The notes: a model not told the origin generated them from the sequence alone. 60,940 nucleotides of DNA from Lachnospira sp. (GCA_017621205.1 JAGATQ010000044.1:1-60940); one strand, 5' to 3'; numbered from the stretch's first letter, positions 9,058-18,613 are shown. A program made the numbers and translations.

Positions 9058-12000
9058 TTAATTACTTTTAAAAAAGCATAGTAGGTTATCCGGTATATTA
9101 CTTCCTGTCTGCTCCGGCTGTCCGGTTATCATTGTTCCGTCATCCTGCTGCATACTGTTCATTGTCTGGATAAGCAGATTCATCCGGTTCATAACGTCTG
9201 TATCGACAGCAGAAGTATTGGCATTGGTAATGGAAACAGCTTCTTTTTCACGCTGGCTTACCAAGGCTTCTATCGTATCTGCATGGTAGAGAGTTCCATC
9301 TGCAAAGGCAATCTGGTCTATCCGGCTGCCCGCATCCTTATAGTAGTTGCTCACTCTTATCGCATCATGCTGTCCGATAAACAAAATCAAATCATAATTA
9401 TTTTTGGCGACGGATATATCATCGGGAGATACATCATTGCCAAATAGGATAGTATCTATGCTGGTTTCATTGTTGTCTGCATTGGTGATAGTGTCATAGC
9501 CGCATCCATAGGAGAAGAAGTAGATATCATCCCCGGTCTCTCCCCGAAGATTGTCGTTGCCAGTACCACCATTTAACATATCGTTGCCTTCGCCACCGTT
9601 CAGCGTATCATTGCCAGCCTCACCATGTAATATATCATCTCCGGCATAACCATAGATATAATCGTTGCTGTCACCACCGAAGAAGATTTCACTGTCGTCA
9701 TAGCCATAAGCGGTGATATTACCCTTTAGGTTATCTGACTGCTCCGTTCCCTGAATGGTACGCAGTCTTTCTGTAATATCGGCAAGCGTCCATTCTGTGC
9801 CATCGGCAAAAATAATATGCTCCAGAGCAGAGTCTTTATTGTAAAAGAAACTGTCAATTATAACTTTATCATTTTCGCTGTATTGAATGATAAGGCTGCG
9901 GTCCTTGCGGGTTAGCTTCACATGTTCTGGCAGAATGCCTTCTCCAAAAACAAGCTTATCCTGTAAACGGGTACTGGTGTTATCATAATTTACAATGATA
10001 TCTTCACCATCGCCAAGGTTTAAGATGTAGGTATCCGCCCCATTATCTCCCCGCAATCTGTCGTTGCCGGTGCCTCCATTTAGGATATCATTGCCCTCGC
10101 CGCCATTTAAATTATCATCGCCGGCTTCGCCATAAAGGGTGTCATCCCCAGCTTCCCCATAGATGTAATCGTTACCGTCACCACCCAAGAAGGTTTCGCT
10201 GTCGCTATAGCCATAAGCGGCAATGTTACCTTTTAAATTATCTGATTGAGCTGTTCCCTGGATGGTTTGCAGCTTTTCTGTAATATCCGTAAGTGTCCAT
10301 TCAGTACCATCAGTAAAAACGATATGCTCCAGAGCATATTCTTTATATTGAAAGAAGTATTCAATCGTAACTTTATCATTGTCGCTATATTGAATAATAA
10401 GGTTATAGTTTTTGCGGGTCAGCTTAATATGTTCCGGCAGAATGCCTTCTCCAAAAACAAGCTTATCCTGTAACCGTGTACTGGTGTTATCATAATTGAC
10501 AATAATGTCTTCACCATCACCAAGGTTAAAAATATAGGTATCTGCCCCGGCATCACCCCGCAGTCTGTCATTGCCAGTGCCGCCTCTTAAGATATCGTTG
10601 CCCTCGCCACCGTTTAAATTATCATCACCAGCTTCACCGAAAAGAGTATCATCCCCGGCATAACCATAAATATAATCATTTCCATTACCACCAAAGAAGG
10701 TTTCACTGTCGTTATAGCCATAAGTGGAAATATTACCCTTTAGATTATCTGTCTGAGCTGTTCCTTGGATGATTTGCAGTTTTTTCTCAATGTCCTTAAG
10801 TGTCCATTCGGTGCCATCTGCAAAAATGATATGTTCCAGAACATAATCTTTACCCTGAAAGAAATAGTCAATTGTAACTTTATCATTGTCGCTATATTGA
10901 ATGATAAGGTTACGGTCCTGGCGGGTTAGCTTAATATGTTCCGGTAAAATACCCTCACCAAAAACAATCCTATCGTGTATCCGTGTACTGGTGGTATCGT
11001 AGTTATAAATGATATCTTCACCGTCACCAAGGTTTAAGATGTAGATGTCTTCGCCGTTACCGCCTCGCAGTCTGTCATTGCCAGTACCACCATTTAGTAT
11101 ATCATTGCCTTCTCCGGCGGTTATGTTGTCATCACCGGCTCCTGTTATTATGACATCATTTCCCATTCCTGTATCAATAATTTCTGCGTTATCTGAACCA
11201 TAAATCACATTATTTCCTGCATTTCCCCTCCTCCTGTTTATCATCTGTTCTGCTGTCATCCAGTTATGGTCTTGTACCATGAGAAGGGCAGGAGCGTAAT
11301 AGCTATCTGACTGTAGCTTTGTAGTCCATTCACTTACACTAGACTTATATTTAGGCACAGTATTTACCGCACGAATATAAGCAGCCATTAATTCCTGCTT
11401 TATGTTTTCTTCGTATTGTGAATTCCGGATTGCCATTAATCCGGTATCAAAGTCTATATGTAGAGTACCATCTTCCTTTTCCTGCACCATAATCATATCA
11501 AGATATGGTGAAAGACTGGTTTGTACCATCAGCTCCATATCAATGTCACATAACAGCTTATCATAAATTTCATTTAATAAGATAGCAGCATTATAGTTGG
11601 GAGTGCTGTCAGCCCTGCCTGCAAAGGGTTTGCCATAGAAAGCTTCCAGTACTGCCAGATGTGCAGCATCCATGTCATTACCCCGGCGACTGCCCGCAGG
11701 GATAGTATCCGCATGTGCCCAGCGAAGAATTAACTGCTCTAAGCAGTCTAATTTTTGCTTTCCGGTTGTGGCATCCATGTACGCTTTCACATTTTGATAT
11801 AGTACCTCATCTGCTGTCATAGCCTGTTGCAATGTTAGAAGCATTCCTGAAGGATACAGCTCCGGCATTGTCTCCTTAATTGTTTCGTCTATAGGAGCAT
11901 CCGATACCTGTATGGTAGCAGTAGTATCTACTTTAAAAATTACTTCAGCAAAATGATTTAAGGTTCCATCTGCCCTCTGAACGCTTCCAACAGCCATAAT

Positions 12001-15000
12001 CCGGTTTCCATTGGCATCCGTATAATTGGCATATGTTTCGTTCAGGTGTATTTCAGATATTCCTATTTCATCTAATGTATAAAGTTCCCCCTCTTCACTT
12101 GCACCATTTCCATTATGGTCGACCCAAACGTTCAGTTCAGAAAAAACATCATCCTCACGGTTCAGCTTTCCATCCTTATTACTATCAATATCTTTTAGTG
12201 CCACAAAACCACGTTCTGCAATAGAACCATCTCCTAGAACGGTTCGGTCACCGAACAGCTCCGTTCCGTCATTAATGATTCCATCACCATTAACGTCATG
12301 GACAAGCATCCCATCCTGTGGTGCTATCCATCCGGTTCCTTCCCGGTATCCATCTCCGGCAAAGTCAAAGTGTGCTCCTTCATGTATGGACTGTGTATAG
12401 ATTCCATCCTGATTCAGGTCAATAATAATAGGGTCTGTACTTGCACGAACATTTTCTGCTTTCTCCATATCCACTGGTGCAACACCAACATAACGCCTAT
12501 AATTATCTCTTACATCTCTACCGCCAGAGCCACTTCCGTTACCACCACCATTTCCATTACCAGAACCGCTTCCGCCGTTGCTGCCTCCATTACCAGAACC
12601 GCTTCCGCCATTGCTGTCTCCATTACCAGAGCCACTGCCGCCGTTGCCACCTCCATTACCAGAACCACTTCCACCATTGCCGCCTCCGGGATTAGCAGAT
12701 GAGCCAGAACCATCATCGCCATTACCGTCTGGGATTGGAGGAGGAGATATCCCCTCTTGTGAGCCGTTTGTTTTATCAGAAGAATTATTTCCTGATGGAT
12801 TATCATTACCGATGGAATGTTCTATATTACCGGGTATATCATTACCGAAGCGGTTATTTCCAGAGGTATTATTGCTGGAAGAACCAGTTCCGGTCTGGTT
12901 ATTTCCGGAGGTATTATTGTTGCCGGAAGAACTTGGAGTAGAAGAGTTGTTTCCGGTAGGGTTGCTGGTGGAAGAATTGCTAGTACTGTTGGAATTATAT
13001 TTTTGATACATTTCTAACAATCCTACTCTTCTAAAGACTTCTTCCATGGAAATATATTGAAAGACTTTTGGCTGCTCTTCAATTTTAATGTGTTTAAATA
13101 ATGATGGATATTGTCCTTGGTCATTCACATAAAAGAAATTTTTTACAATCACATAATTCTGATCATCTTCAAATCCATGATAATAAACATATAAATCATA
13201 TTCTTCTTCATTTCCGTTATTCGGATATTTACCTCTTGAAAATTGTATATCCTTTGCATAGACATTTACTCCAAAATACAAAACATCTTCTTCAGCATGT
13301 TCCTTAATTGTCAAATCATCTCCCCAATAATTATCAATTATGTCAATTCCGTCGTGGCTTTCGATAGTATAGATATCTACACCAGAGCCGCCTCTTAAGT
13401 AGTCATTTCCTTTTCCACCAATTAAGATATCATCACCAGCTCCACCATATAACTTATCGTCACCATTACCACCAAAGAGAGTATCGTTTCCCTTGTTGCC
13501 ATAGAGGATATTGTCTTTAAAATTTCCGATGAAAGCATCGTCTCCGTCACCACCAGAAGCATTTGCCCCTGCTTCTAACCAGGTATATTCAACAGTATCG
13601 TCTTCGTAGTATTTAGCAGATATAATTTTCTGGCTTGTATCATTATCCCAAAGCTCTCCGGCATGATTGGACTGGGCATATTGGTGGTTGATAGCGAAAA
13701 TCTCCTGCCAGGTATGTATCTCATTTTCTATTTCTTCTACAGTGTCATAATATTGGTCAGTTGAAATTTCTGACATAATATAATAAAATATTGTTTTGAT
13801 TATAAATTTATCTTCTAAAATTTCATCAACAGCACATAATACTCTTCTTCTCTCAGTAATACCATTCTCAATATATTTTTCTAAATAAAATGCAAGCATT
13901 TTTATAGCGTCATAGATGCGGTCTAAATGTGCATCATCTTGAATGCCTTTTTTATAATTCTCTAAAATATGTAAATTCACTTTGTTGTCTGTTTTTGTAA
14001 TAATAGTCAAATCAATAGCGGCTAATAGTAAATTTTTTTTGTTATCAATTAGTTCTTTATAACTTATTTTTTCGTCATCGTAATATGCGTCTCCTTCCAA
14101 AAATCCTACAAGAGTATCAATCATATTACTTCTTTGTTGTTCAGTGTGTTCAATGTCTGTTGGATAGTTGATTATAAAACAGGTCATATCATTAATAAGT
14201 TGGGTAGTAAAGCTTGGGAATGTAATAGCATTTAATCCTATTGTTGTTCCCTTAAACACATTATTTGGCTTATGATATTCCATAAGTCCGTCCACTGGAT
14301 TGGATTCGACATACATTCTATGGCTTTCTGGTACGATGGTATTTAATAATGGATTAACAAAATCACCAGCGGAATTTACAGAATATAATTTGTCTTGATT
14401 GAGCTGAAGCTTCTGCTTGTACTCATCCAGAAACTCATTAGAAAATCCCTGCCCATCAAAGGAAACACAGCGGTCAATAGTGAGATTCGCAGCACAGATA
14501 GTAACATACTGTGCCAGATTGCCACCCTTCGAATGACCGGTAACTGTAATTTTGCCAGAAGTTGTTAAATTTGCTCCCAATAAATTTACATAATTTAGAG
14601 CTTCTTTCTGTGAGTGGGTAGTTGCTTGATAACCTCCCTCTCCATTATCATTCCAAGTATAAGCACCATGTGTTCCACGAAATACAATAACAGTTTCTTC
14701 ATCATTGGAAAAGCAGGCGGCACGGAAATTGCTTCCCTGAGAAGGCTTGTCTGGGTTTGCAGAAGAATCTGAATCATAAACATTGCTTATTTTCATATTC
14801 ATTAAGGTTTCATCGTTTTGGATTGCGGTTAGTACATCAGTCCACTCTTCTAAGTTCATAAGACATTGCCCTGGGTTTTTGTTAGATTGGTCTTGTTTTA
14901 ATTCATCTTTCCAGTAGTTTATAATTTCATTTTTGTCTAATAAATCATTAATAAGTTCCCGAACTAAGCATTGCTTTTTTTTTGTTTCATTTACTTCAAT

Positions 15001-15060
15001 TATTTTGTTTAAGTAAATAAGATTGTCTAACAAGATTAATTGATAGTTAGATAGTGTCAT
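9058..15060 (-). CDS. Giant RTX protein with N-terminal lipase-type (Mbeg1-like) domain
   Basis: 2000 residues, the probable substrate of the adjacent exporter. Residues 1-300 are a lipase-like alpha/beta hydrolase: nucleophile elbow VTGHSKGGNLAQ near 170, with NSAGDF and PESHRM as candidate Asp and His. A helical stretch follows, then RTX block 1 (about 500-565, GGxGxDxxx repeats) with a repeat-associated domain to about 690. A Ser/Asn/Gly linker (685-845) leads to a FrpC-like region with EF-hand-like loops (DLNQDGIYT, DVNGDGIIND, DSNKDGKLN; 873-1043). RTX modules repeat with a 170-residue period from about 1280 to 1900, and the acidic/polar C-terminus is the likely secretion signal. ATG at 15060 has GGAGG 7 nt upstream and matches the paralogues' starts. 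Lipase activity and toxicity are inferred. Confidence 0.88.
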   Translation of the reverse strand: MTLSNYQLILLDNLIYLNKIIEVNETKKKQCLVRELINDLLDKNEIINYWKDELKQDQSNKNPGQCLMNLEEWTDVLTAIQNDETLMNMKISNVYDSDSSANPDKPSQGSNFRAACFSNDEETVIVFRGTHGAYTWNDNGEGGYQATTHSQKEALNYVNLLGANLTTSGKITVTGHSKGGNLAQYVTICAANLTIDRCVSFDGQGFSNEFLDEYKQKLQLNQDKLYSVNSAGDFVNPLLNTIVPESHRMYVESNPVDGLMEYHKPNNVFKGTTIGLNAITFPSFTTQLINDMTCFIINYPTDIEHTEQQRSNMIDTLVGFLEGDAYYDDEKISYKELIDNKKNLLLAAIDLTIITKTDNKVNLHILENYKKGIQDDAHLDRIYDAIKMLAFYLEKYIENGITERRRVLCAVDEILEDKFIIKTIFYYIMSEISTDQYYDTVEEIENEIHTWQEIFAINHQYAQSNHAGELWDNDTSQKIISAKYYEDDTVEYTWLEAGANASGGDGDDAFIGNFKDNILYGNKGNDTLFGGNGDDKLYGGAGDDILIGGKGNDYLRGGSGVDIYTIESHDGIDIIDNYWGDDLTIKEHAEEDVLYFGVNVYAKDIQFSRGKYPNNGNEEEYDLYVYYHGFEDDQNYVIVKNFFYVNDQGQYPSLFKHIKIEEQPKVFQYISMEEVFRRVGLLEMYQKYNSNSTSNSSTSNPTGNNSSTPSSSGNNNTSGNNQTGTGSSSNNTSGNNRFGNDIPGNIEHSIGNDNPSGNNSSDKTNGSQEGISPPPIPDGNGDDGSGSSANPGGGNGGSGSGNGGGNGGSGSGNGDSNGGSGSGNGGSNGGSGSGNGNGGGNGSGSGGRDVRDNYRRYVGVAPVDMEKAENVRASTDPIIIDLNQDGIYTQSIHEGAHFDFAGDGYREGTGWIAPQDGMLVHDVNGDGIINDGTELFGDRTVLGDGSIAERGFVALKDIDSNKDGKLNREDDVFSELNVWVDHNGNGASEEGELYTLDEIGISEIHLNETYANYTDANGNRIMAVGSVQRADGTLNHFAEVIFKVDTTATIQVSDAPIDETIKETMPELYPSGMLLTLQQAMTADEVLYQNVKAYMDATTGKQKLDCLEQLILRWAHADTIPAGSRRGNDMDAAHLAVLEAFYGKPFAGRADSTPNYNAAILLNEIYDKLLCDIDMELMVQTSLSPYLDMIMVQEKEDGTLHIDFDTGLMAIRNSQYEENIKQELMAAYIRAVNTVPKYKSSVSEWTTKLQSDSYYAPALLMVQDHNWMTAEQMINRRRGNAGNNVIYGSDNAEIIDTGMGNDVIITGAGDDNITAGEGNDILNGGTGNDRLRGGNGEDIYILNLGDGEDIIYNYDTTSTRIHDRIVFGEGILPEHIKLTRQDRNLIIQYSDNDKVTIDYFFQGKDYVLEHIIFADGTEWTLKDIEKKLQIIQGTAQTDNLKGNISTYGYNDSETFFGGNGNDYIYGYAGDDTLFGEAGDDNLNGGEGNDILRGGTGNDRLRGDAGADTYIFNLGDGEDIIVNYDNTSTRLQDKLVFGEGILPEHIKLTRKNYNLIIQYSDNDKVTIEYFFQYKEYALEHIVFTDGTEWTLTDITEKLQTIQGTAQSDNLKGNIAAYGYSDSETFLGGDGNDYIYGEAGDDTLYGEAGDDNLNGGEGNDILNGGTGNDRLRGDNGADTYILNLGDGEDIIVNYDNTSTRLQDKLVFGEGILPEHVKLTRKDRSLIIQYSENDKVIIDSFFYNKDSALEHIIFADGTEWTLADITERLRTIQGTEQSDNLKGNITAYGYDDSEIFFGGDSNDYIYGYAGDDILHGEAGNDTLNGGEGNDMLNGGTGNDNLRGETGDDIYFFSYGCGYDTITNADNNETSIDTILFGNDVSPDDISVAKNNYDLILFIGQHDAIRVSNYYKDAGSRIDQIAFADGTLYHADTIEALVSQREKEAVSITNANTSAVDTDVMNRMNLLIQTMNSMQQDDGTMITGQPEQTGSNIPDNLLCFFKSN
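9360..11206 (-). repeat. Tandem ~510-bp repeats encoding RTX modules
   Basis: The coding sequence for the C-terminal RTX region repeats with a period of about 510 bp (170 codons). Matching blocks start near 10696, 10186 and 9677, with a partial, diverged unit at the upstream (5') end. Each unit holds nonapeptide repeats, a beta-strand block (LPEHIKLTR..LIIQYSDNDKV) and a DGTEWTL segment. High nucleotide identity suggests recent unit duplication. Confidence 0.85.
12525..12695 (-). repeat. Short Gly/Ser/Asn coding repeats in the RTX linker
   Basis: A run of near-identical short units encodes GSGSGNGG-type repeats in the linker between the first RTX block and the FrpC-like region. The units probably vary in number by slippage. 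Long opposite-strand reading frames here are by-products of the repeat. Confidence 0.75.
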
Positions 15061-15132
15061 TATTTTAACCTCCATTGTAAATTTTTATGGTTGTTGTAAG
15101 TATATTTTATATAAGATGCGTATGTTAAGGGG

Positions 15133-15885
15133 CTAGTCATCACATATTCTTATATCAAAAGTTTTATTTTCTTTTAAAATACAATGTGTATATACATAAT
15201 CTTCACCACAAATTCCTATATCCATTTCTGGATTATGTACAATTTCATTATATTTATTTTGGTTAGTTATGAAATATAATGTTGCAGAACCACCAATTTT
15301 TTTATCAACTAAATTTGATAATATTATATTACTATAGTTTGTTAATTTATTTTTATTTTCTTTATAAACAATTATTTGTACATCAATAAATGGTTTCCAA
15401 TATGTATCTTTCAGAAGAAATTCTTCCAAAGTTTTGTACTCATCAACATTATTTTCTAAACAGTTATTAGGGAAAGTGACATCAATAAGACATTCAGGAC
15501 ATACTTCCTTCAATGCGTATGCTATATATTCTTTTAATTCGGGTTTTAATTTTATTGCGACATAATTATCGCGAAAAGTTATTTTATTTTTCCCTTTTGT
15601 AATCCAACCGCGTAAAGTCACTTTATAATCATCATTTTGGGGCATCCCTTTCACATAAGCATAAGCAATGTAATTGTCAGAATTAATGTATTCTCCACAA
15701 CTGGTTATTTCAAATTCTTCTCCATATCTTTCATTTAAATATTTTAGTGCTTTTTCTTTCACAATTGCTCGTGTATCTACAGGAGCAGGTATCTTGTAGG
15801 TAGCCAGATAATAAGCACTTATTAAAAAAGTAATTGCAATGATAGTGAGAAATGTGATTAAAATAAATTTTTTAACTTTGCCCAT
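15133..15885 (-). CDS. Membrane-anchored putative immunity protein f (type I), paired with the RTX gene
   Basis: 250 residues: short basic N-terminus, one membrane segment (about 5-25), then an extracytoplasmic domain starting PAPVDTRAIVKEKALKYL and continuing with the family motif YLNERYGEEFEI. It belongs to a family of six paralogues in this island and shares the ITSCGEY sub-type with 18614-19369. It lies 72 bp upstream of the RTX gene on the same strand. An extracytoplasmic anchored protein encoded beside an exported lipase-type toxin suggests self-protection. ATG at 15885 is preceded by GGAGG. Immunity is an inference; a processing or tethering role is possible. Confidence 0.7.
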   Translation of the reverse strand: MGKVKKFILITFLTIIAITFLISAYYLATYKIPAPVDTRAIVKEKALKYLNERYGEEFEITSCGEYINSDNYIAYAYVKGMPQNDDYKVTLRGWITKGKNKITFRDNYVAIKLKPELKEYIAYALKEVCPECLIDVTFPNNCLENNVDEYKTLEEFLLKDTYWKPFIDVQIIVYKENKNKLTNYSNIILSNLVDKKIGGSATLYFITNQNKYNEIVHNPEMDIGICGEDYVYTHCILKENKTFDIRICDD

Positions 15886-15954
15886 TTTTATTCCTCCAGG
15901 AGTTCGGGATAATAATTGTTTTACTAACAATAAAAAGGTATTATATAAAATTAT

Positions 15955-15982
15955 TTTATACGCATCATTTAATATTTGTCAA
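15955..15982 (-). promoter_or_regulatory. Sigma-A promoter of immunity gene f / RTX gene
   Basis: On the minus strand TTGACA (15977-15982), a 16-bp spacer and TATAAA (15955-15960). The arrangement recurs upstream of the paralogues. A small inverted repeat (ATTGTTttactAACAAT, 15915-15931) follows in the leader. Confidence 0.7.
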
Positions 15983-16078
15983 TACATATATTGTTTAGTT
16001 AATAATAAATTTATAATTTATGAAGATATATAATATTACTATAAAAATATAATTGGAATATTTTCTTCCTTTGGCGAG

Positions 16079-16117
16079 CCCTTTCTACAGCCTATGCGAT
16101 ATTGGCTGTAGAAAGGG
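16079..16117. repeat. Collapsed palindromic element (copy F)
   Basis: Outer arms CCCTTTCTACAGCC and GGCTGTAGAAAGGG are intact, but the apex and most of the inner arm are gone. Compared with the copy at 17807-17894, sequence between two GG dinucleotides has been deleted. The 3' end of the truncated lipase gene runs through it. Confidence 0.75.
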
Positions 16118-16765
16118 CGTATCAATGCTTTCATTAGAAAATCCCTGCCCGTCAAAGGAAACGCAGCGGTCAACAACAAGGTTTGCAGCACAGATAGTAA
16201 CATACTGTGCCAGATTGCTACCCTTAGAATGACCGGTAACAGTAATTTTGCCAGAAGTTGTTAAATTTGCTCCCAATAAATTTACATAATCCAGAGCTTC
16301 CTTCTGGGAAGCAGTATCTGCCTGATATCCACCCTCGCCGTTATCATTCCAAGTGTAGGCTCCATGTGTTCCACGGAATAAAATAACCGTTTCCTCATCA
16401 TTGGAAAAGCAGGCGGCACGGAAATTGGTTCCTTGAGAAGGCTTGTCTGGGTTTGAAGAAGAATCTGAATCATAAACATTGCTTATTTTCATATTCATTA
16501 AGGTTTCATCGTTTTGGATTGCGGTTAGTACAGCAACCCATTCATCTAAGTTCATAAGACACTGTCCTGGATTATTCTTATCAGATTGGTCTTGTTTAAG
16601 CTCGTCTTTCCAGTACATTTCTATTTCGTTATGGCTTAGTAAATCTGTAATAAGGTCAGTAACAGTATATTCCTTTCCCTTTTTTATTGCAGGAATCATA
16701 TCAGCAATTTTATTTAAATATATAATATTATCTAATAATATCAATTGGTAATTTGTTAGTGTCAT
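16085..16765 (-). CDS. Orphan truncated lipase-type N-terminus (copy F)
   Basis: 226 residues matching residues 1-215 of the giant RTX protein, including the nucleophile elbow (GHSKGSNLAQ, with Ser for the second Gly). It breaks off after FDGQGFSNE and ends with a short tail encoded by the palindromic element. The candidate Asp and His of the hydrolase are missing, so it cannot be a complete lipase. Residues about 20-55 differ strongly from the RTX copy, while 60-215 are almost identical. It lies 44 bp after immunity gene e and has its own GGAGG binding site. Whether it is translated is unknown; it may act as a recombination reserve. Confidence 0.7.
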   Translation of the reverse strand: MTLTNYQLILLDNIIYLNKIADMIPAIKKGKEYTVTDLITDLLSHNEIEMYWKDELKQDQSDKNNPGQCLMNLDEWVAVLTAIQNDETLMNMKISNVYDSDSSSNPDKPSQGTNFRAACFSNDEETVILFRGTHGAYTWNDNGEGGYQADTASQKEALDYVNLLGANLTTSGKITVTGHSKGSNLAQYVTICAANLVVDRCVSFDGQGFSNESIDTPFLQPISHRL

Positions 16766-16809
16766 AAAAAATGTCCTCCTATTTTCAATAGTTTATATTT
16801 AAGTAAAAA

Positions 16810-17613
16810 TTAATCTCTAAAATCAATGTTTGTTTTTCCATCTATATTAAAATCACAACGTGAATATATAAAGTCTTTCCCGCGTTCTCCCCAATCTGTA
16901 AATTCATACATCCAAGTTCCATATATACCTAATGAGTCATCTATTTTTTTATATATAGATATATTATTGTAAAAGTAGATTTCCGCACTTCCATCAAAAT
17001 TTTTATTTGATAATTTTTCAAACAAATCATTGCAATATCTTTCTAATAATTTTTTATTTTCAATATTTTTATTATATGTAAATATATCAATACTCATAGA
17101 TGATTTCCAATAATTATCTTGCGTAAGAAATTCTTCAACAGAAGAATATTTCTTAGTGTTTTTTTGAATCCATTCTTTATGAAAGGTAATATGAATTTTG
17201 CATTCCGGATAATCAGCTAATACAATATTAGATATTTTGTTTTTTATCTGTGGAATTAGTTTTGCTACAGTATAATTATCATAAAAATCAATTTTTTCTT
17301 TTTGAGAAGATTTTCTTGTTTTTGTTACCCAGCCATGTACTATTATTTTTTGTTCCTCTTCTTTAGGCTTTCCTTTTGGAAAAGCAATAATATTATAAAA
17401 ATTATGATATGGTTCCGGGTCAATAAGGTTTACTATTTCAAATTCTTCTCCATATCTTTCATTTAAATATTTTAGTGCTTTTTCTTTCACAATTGCCCGT
17501 GTATCTACAGGGGCAGGCAATTCATAAGTAGCCAGATAATAAGCACTTATTAAAAAAGCAATTGCAATGATAGAGAGAAATGTGATTAAAATAAATTTTT
17601 TAACTTTGCCCAT
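16810..17613 (-). CDS. Membrane-anchored putative immunity protein e (type II)
   Basis: 267 residues with the same plan as the other paralogues: one N-terminal membrane segment and an extracytoplasmic domain with YLNERYGEEFEI. The next segment (VNLIDPEPYHNFYNI) defines the second sub-type, shared with 20410-21222 and 21803-22648. The N-terminal 60 residues are nearly identical to immunity f, while the remainder is strongly diverged, as expected for a specificity domain. ATG is preceded by CTGGAGG. Paired with the truncated lipase gene at 16085-16765. Role inferred. Confidence 0.68.
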   Translation of the reverse strand: MGKVKKFILITFLSIIAIAFLISAYYLATYELPAPVDTRAIVKEKALKYLNERYGEEFEIVNLIDPEPYHNFYNIIAFPKGKPKEEEQKIIVHGWVTKTRKSSQKEKIDFYDNYTVAKLIPQIKNKISNIVLADYPECKIHITFHKEWIQKNTKKYSSVEEFLTQDNYWKSSMSIDIFTYNKNIENKKLLERYCNDLFEKLSNKNFDGSAEIYFYNNISIYKKIDDSLGIYGTWMYEFTDWGERGKDFIYSRCDFNIDGKTNIDFRD

Positions 17614-17682
17614 TTTTATTCCTCCAGGAGTTCAGAATAATAATTGTTTTACTAACAATAAAAAGGTATTATATAAAATTAT

Positions 17683-17710
17683 TTTATACACATCATTTAA
17701 TATTTGTCAA
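17683..17710 (-). promoter_or_regulatory. Sigma-A promoter of immunity gene e
   Basis: TTGACA (17705-17710), 16-bp spacer and TATAAA (17683-17688) on the minus strand, followed by the same leader inverted repeat (ATTGTTttactAACAAT, about 17642-17658) as gene f. Confidence 0.7.
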
Positions 17711-17806
17711 TACATATATTGTTTAGTTAATAATAAATTTATAATTTATGACGATATATAATATTTATATAAAAATATAATTGAAATATTTTCTTCCTTT
17801 GGCGAG

Positions 17807-17894
17807 CCCTTTCTACAGCCTATGCGATATTGGTGCCTTTGTACCGGGCAAAGCCCAGACAACGAAGCTAATATCGCATAGGCTGTAGAAAGGG
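17807..17894. repeat. Palindromic element, copy A
   Basis: Arms 17807-17833 and 17868-17894 are complementary at 26 of 27 positions. The apex reads GCCTTTGTA, CCGGGC-AAA-GCCCAG, ACAACGAAG. It lies directly downstream of the truncated lipase copy A, whose last codons run into the arm. Confidence 0.9.
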
Positions 17895-18557
17895 CGTATC
17901 AATGATTTCATTAGAAAATCCCTGCCCGTCAAAGGAAACACATCGGTCAACAACAAGGTTTGCAGCACAGATAGTAACATACTGTGCCAGATTGCCACCT
18001 TTAGAATGACCGGTAACTGTAATTTTGCCAGAAGTAGTTAAATTTGCTCCCAATAAATTCACATAATTTAGAGCTTCCTGCTGTGAACGGGTAGTTGCTT
18101 GATAACCCCCTTCCCCATTATCATTCCAAGTATAAGCGCCATGTGTTCCACGAAATACTATAACGGTTTCTTCATCGTTGGAAAAGCAGGCGGCACGAAA
18201 ATTGCTTCCCTGAGAAGGCTGGTCTGGATTTGCAGAAGAATCTGAATCATAAACGTTGCTGATTTTCATATTCATTAAGGTTTCGTCGTTTTGAATTGCG
18301 GTTAGTACAGCTTTCCACTCAATTAAACGCATAAGGCACATCCCGGGATTTTTAATAGATTGGTCTTCTTTAAGGTCGTCTTTCCAGTAATCATATATTT
18401 GTTTATTATCTAGTAAATCAGTGATAAGGTCCCTAACGTATGATTCTGGAGAGGTATTTCCATTGTTATTTTCCGAATTTGATTTGTTTATTTTAATTAT
18501 TTTGTTTAAATAAATTAAATTATCTAGTAAAATTAACTGATAGTTGCTTAATGCCAT
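17868..18557 (-). CDS. Orphan truncated lipase-type N-terminus (copy A)
   Basis: 229 residues equivalent to the first ~215 residues of the RTX protein, again ending after GFSNE with a short tail from the palindrome arm. The GHSKGGNLAQ elbow is intact, but the downstream Asp/His region is absent. Residues about 18-55 (KINKSNSENNNGN...) are unique to this copy. ATG at 18557 has GGAGG at proper distance; ATG at 18563 is too close. It follows immunity gene d by about 56 bp. Probably non-catalytic; possible decoy, pseudogene or recombination donor. Confidence 0.68.
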   Translation of the reverse strand: MALSNYQLILLDNLIYLNKIIKINKSNSENNNGNTSPESYVRDLITDLLDNKQIYDYWKDDLKEDQSIKNPGMCLMRLIEWKAVLTAIQNDETLMNMKISNVYDSDSSANPDQPSQGSNFRAACFSNDEETVIVFRGTHGAYTWNDNGEGGYQATTRSQQEALNYVNLLGANLTTSGKITVTGHSKGGNLAQYVTICAANLVVDRCVSFDGQGFSNEIIDTPFLQPMRY

Positions 18558-18613
18558 ATACATGTCCTCCTTGGTTTACTGTTAAATTTTTTTGATTGAA
18601 TGAAAATATTAAA

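Noticed and set aside
12525..12695. CRISPR-like direct repeats
   Set aside because: The repeats are short coding units for Gly/Ser/Asn without unique spacers. No CRISPR array or cas gene was seen in the window.
12298..13017. Several plus-strand frames rich in Pro/Leu/Glu or His/Arg opposite the RTX linker
   Set aside because: They are the antisense of the Gly/Ser/Asn coding repeats, with no start signals.
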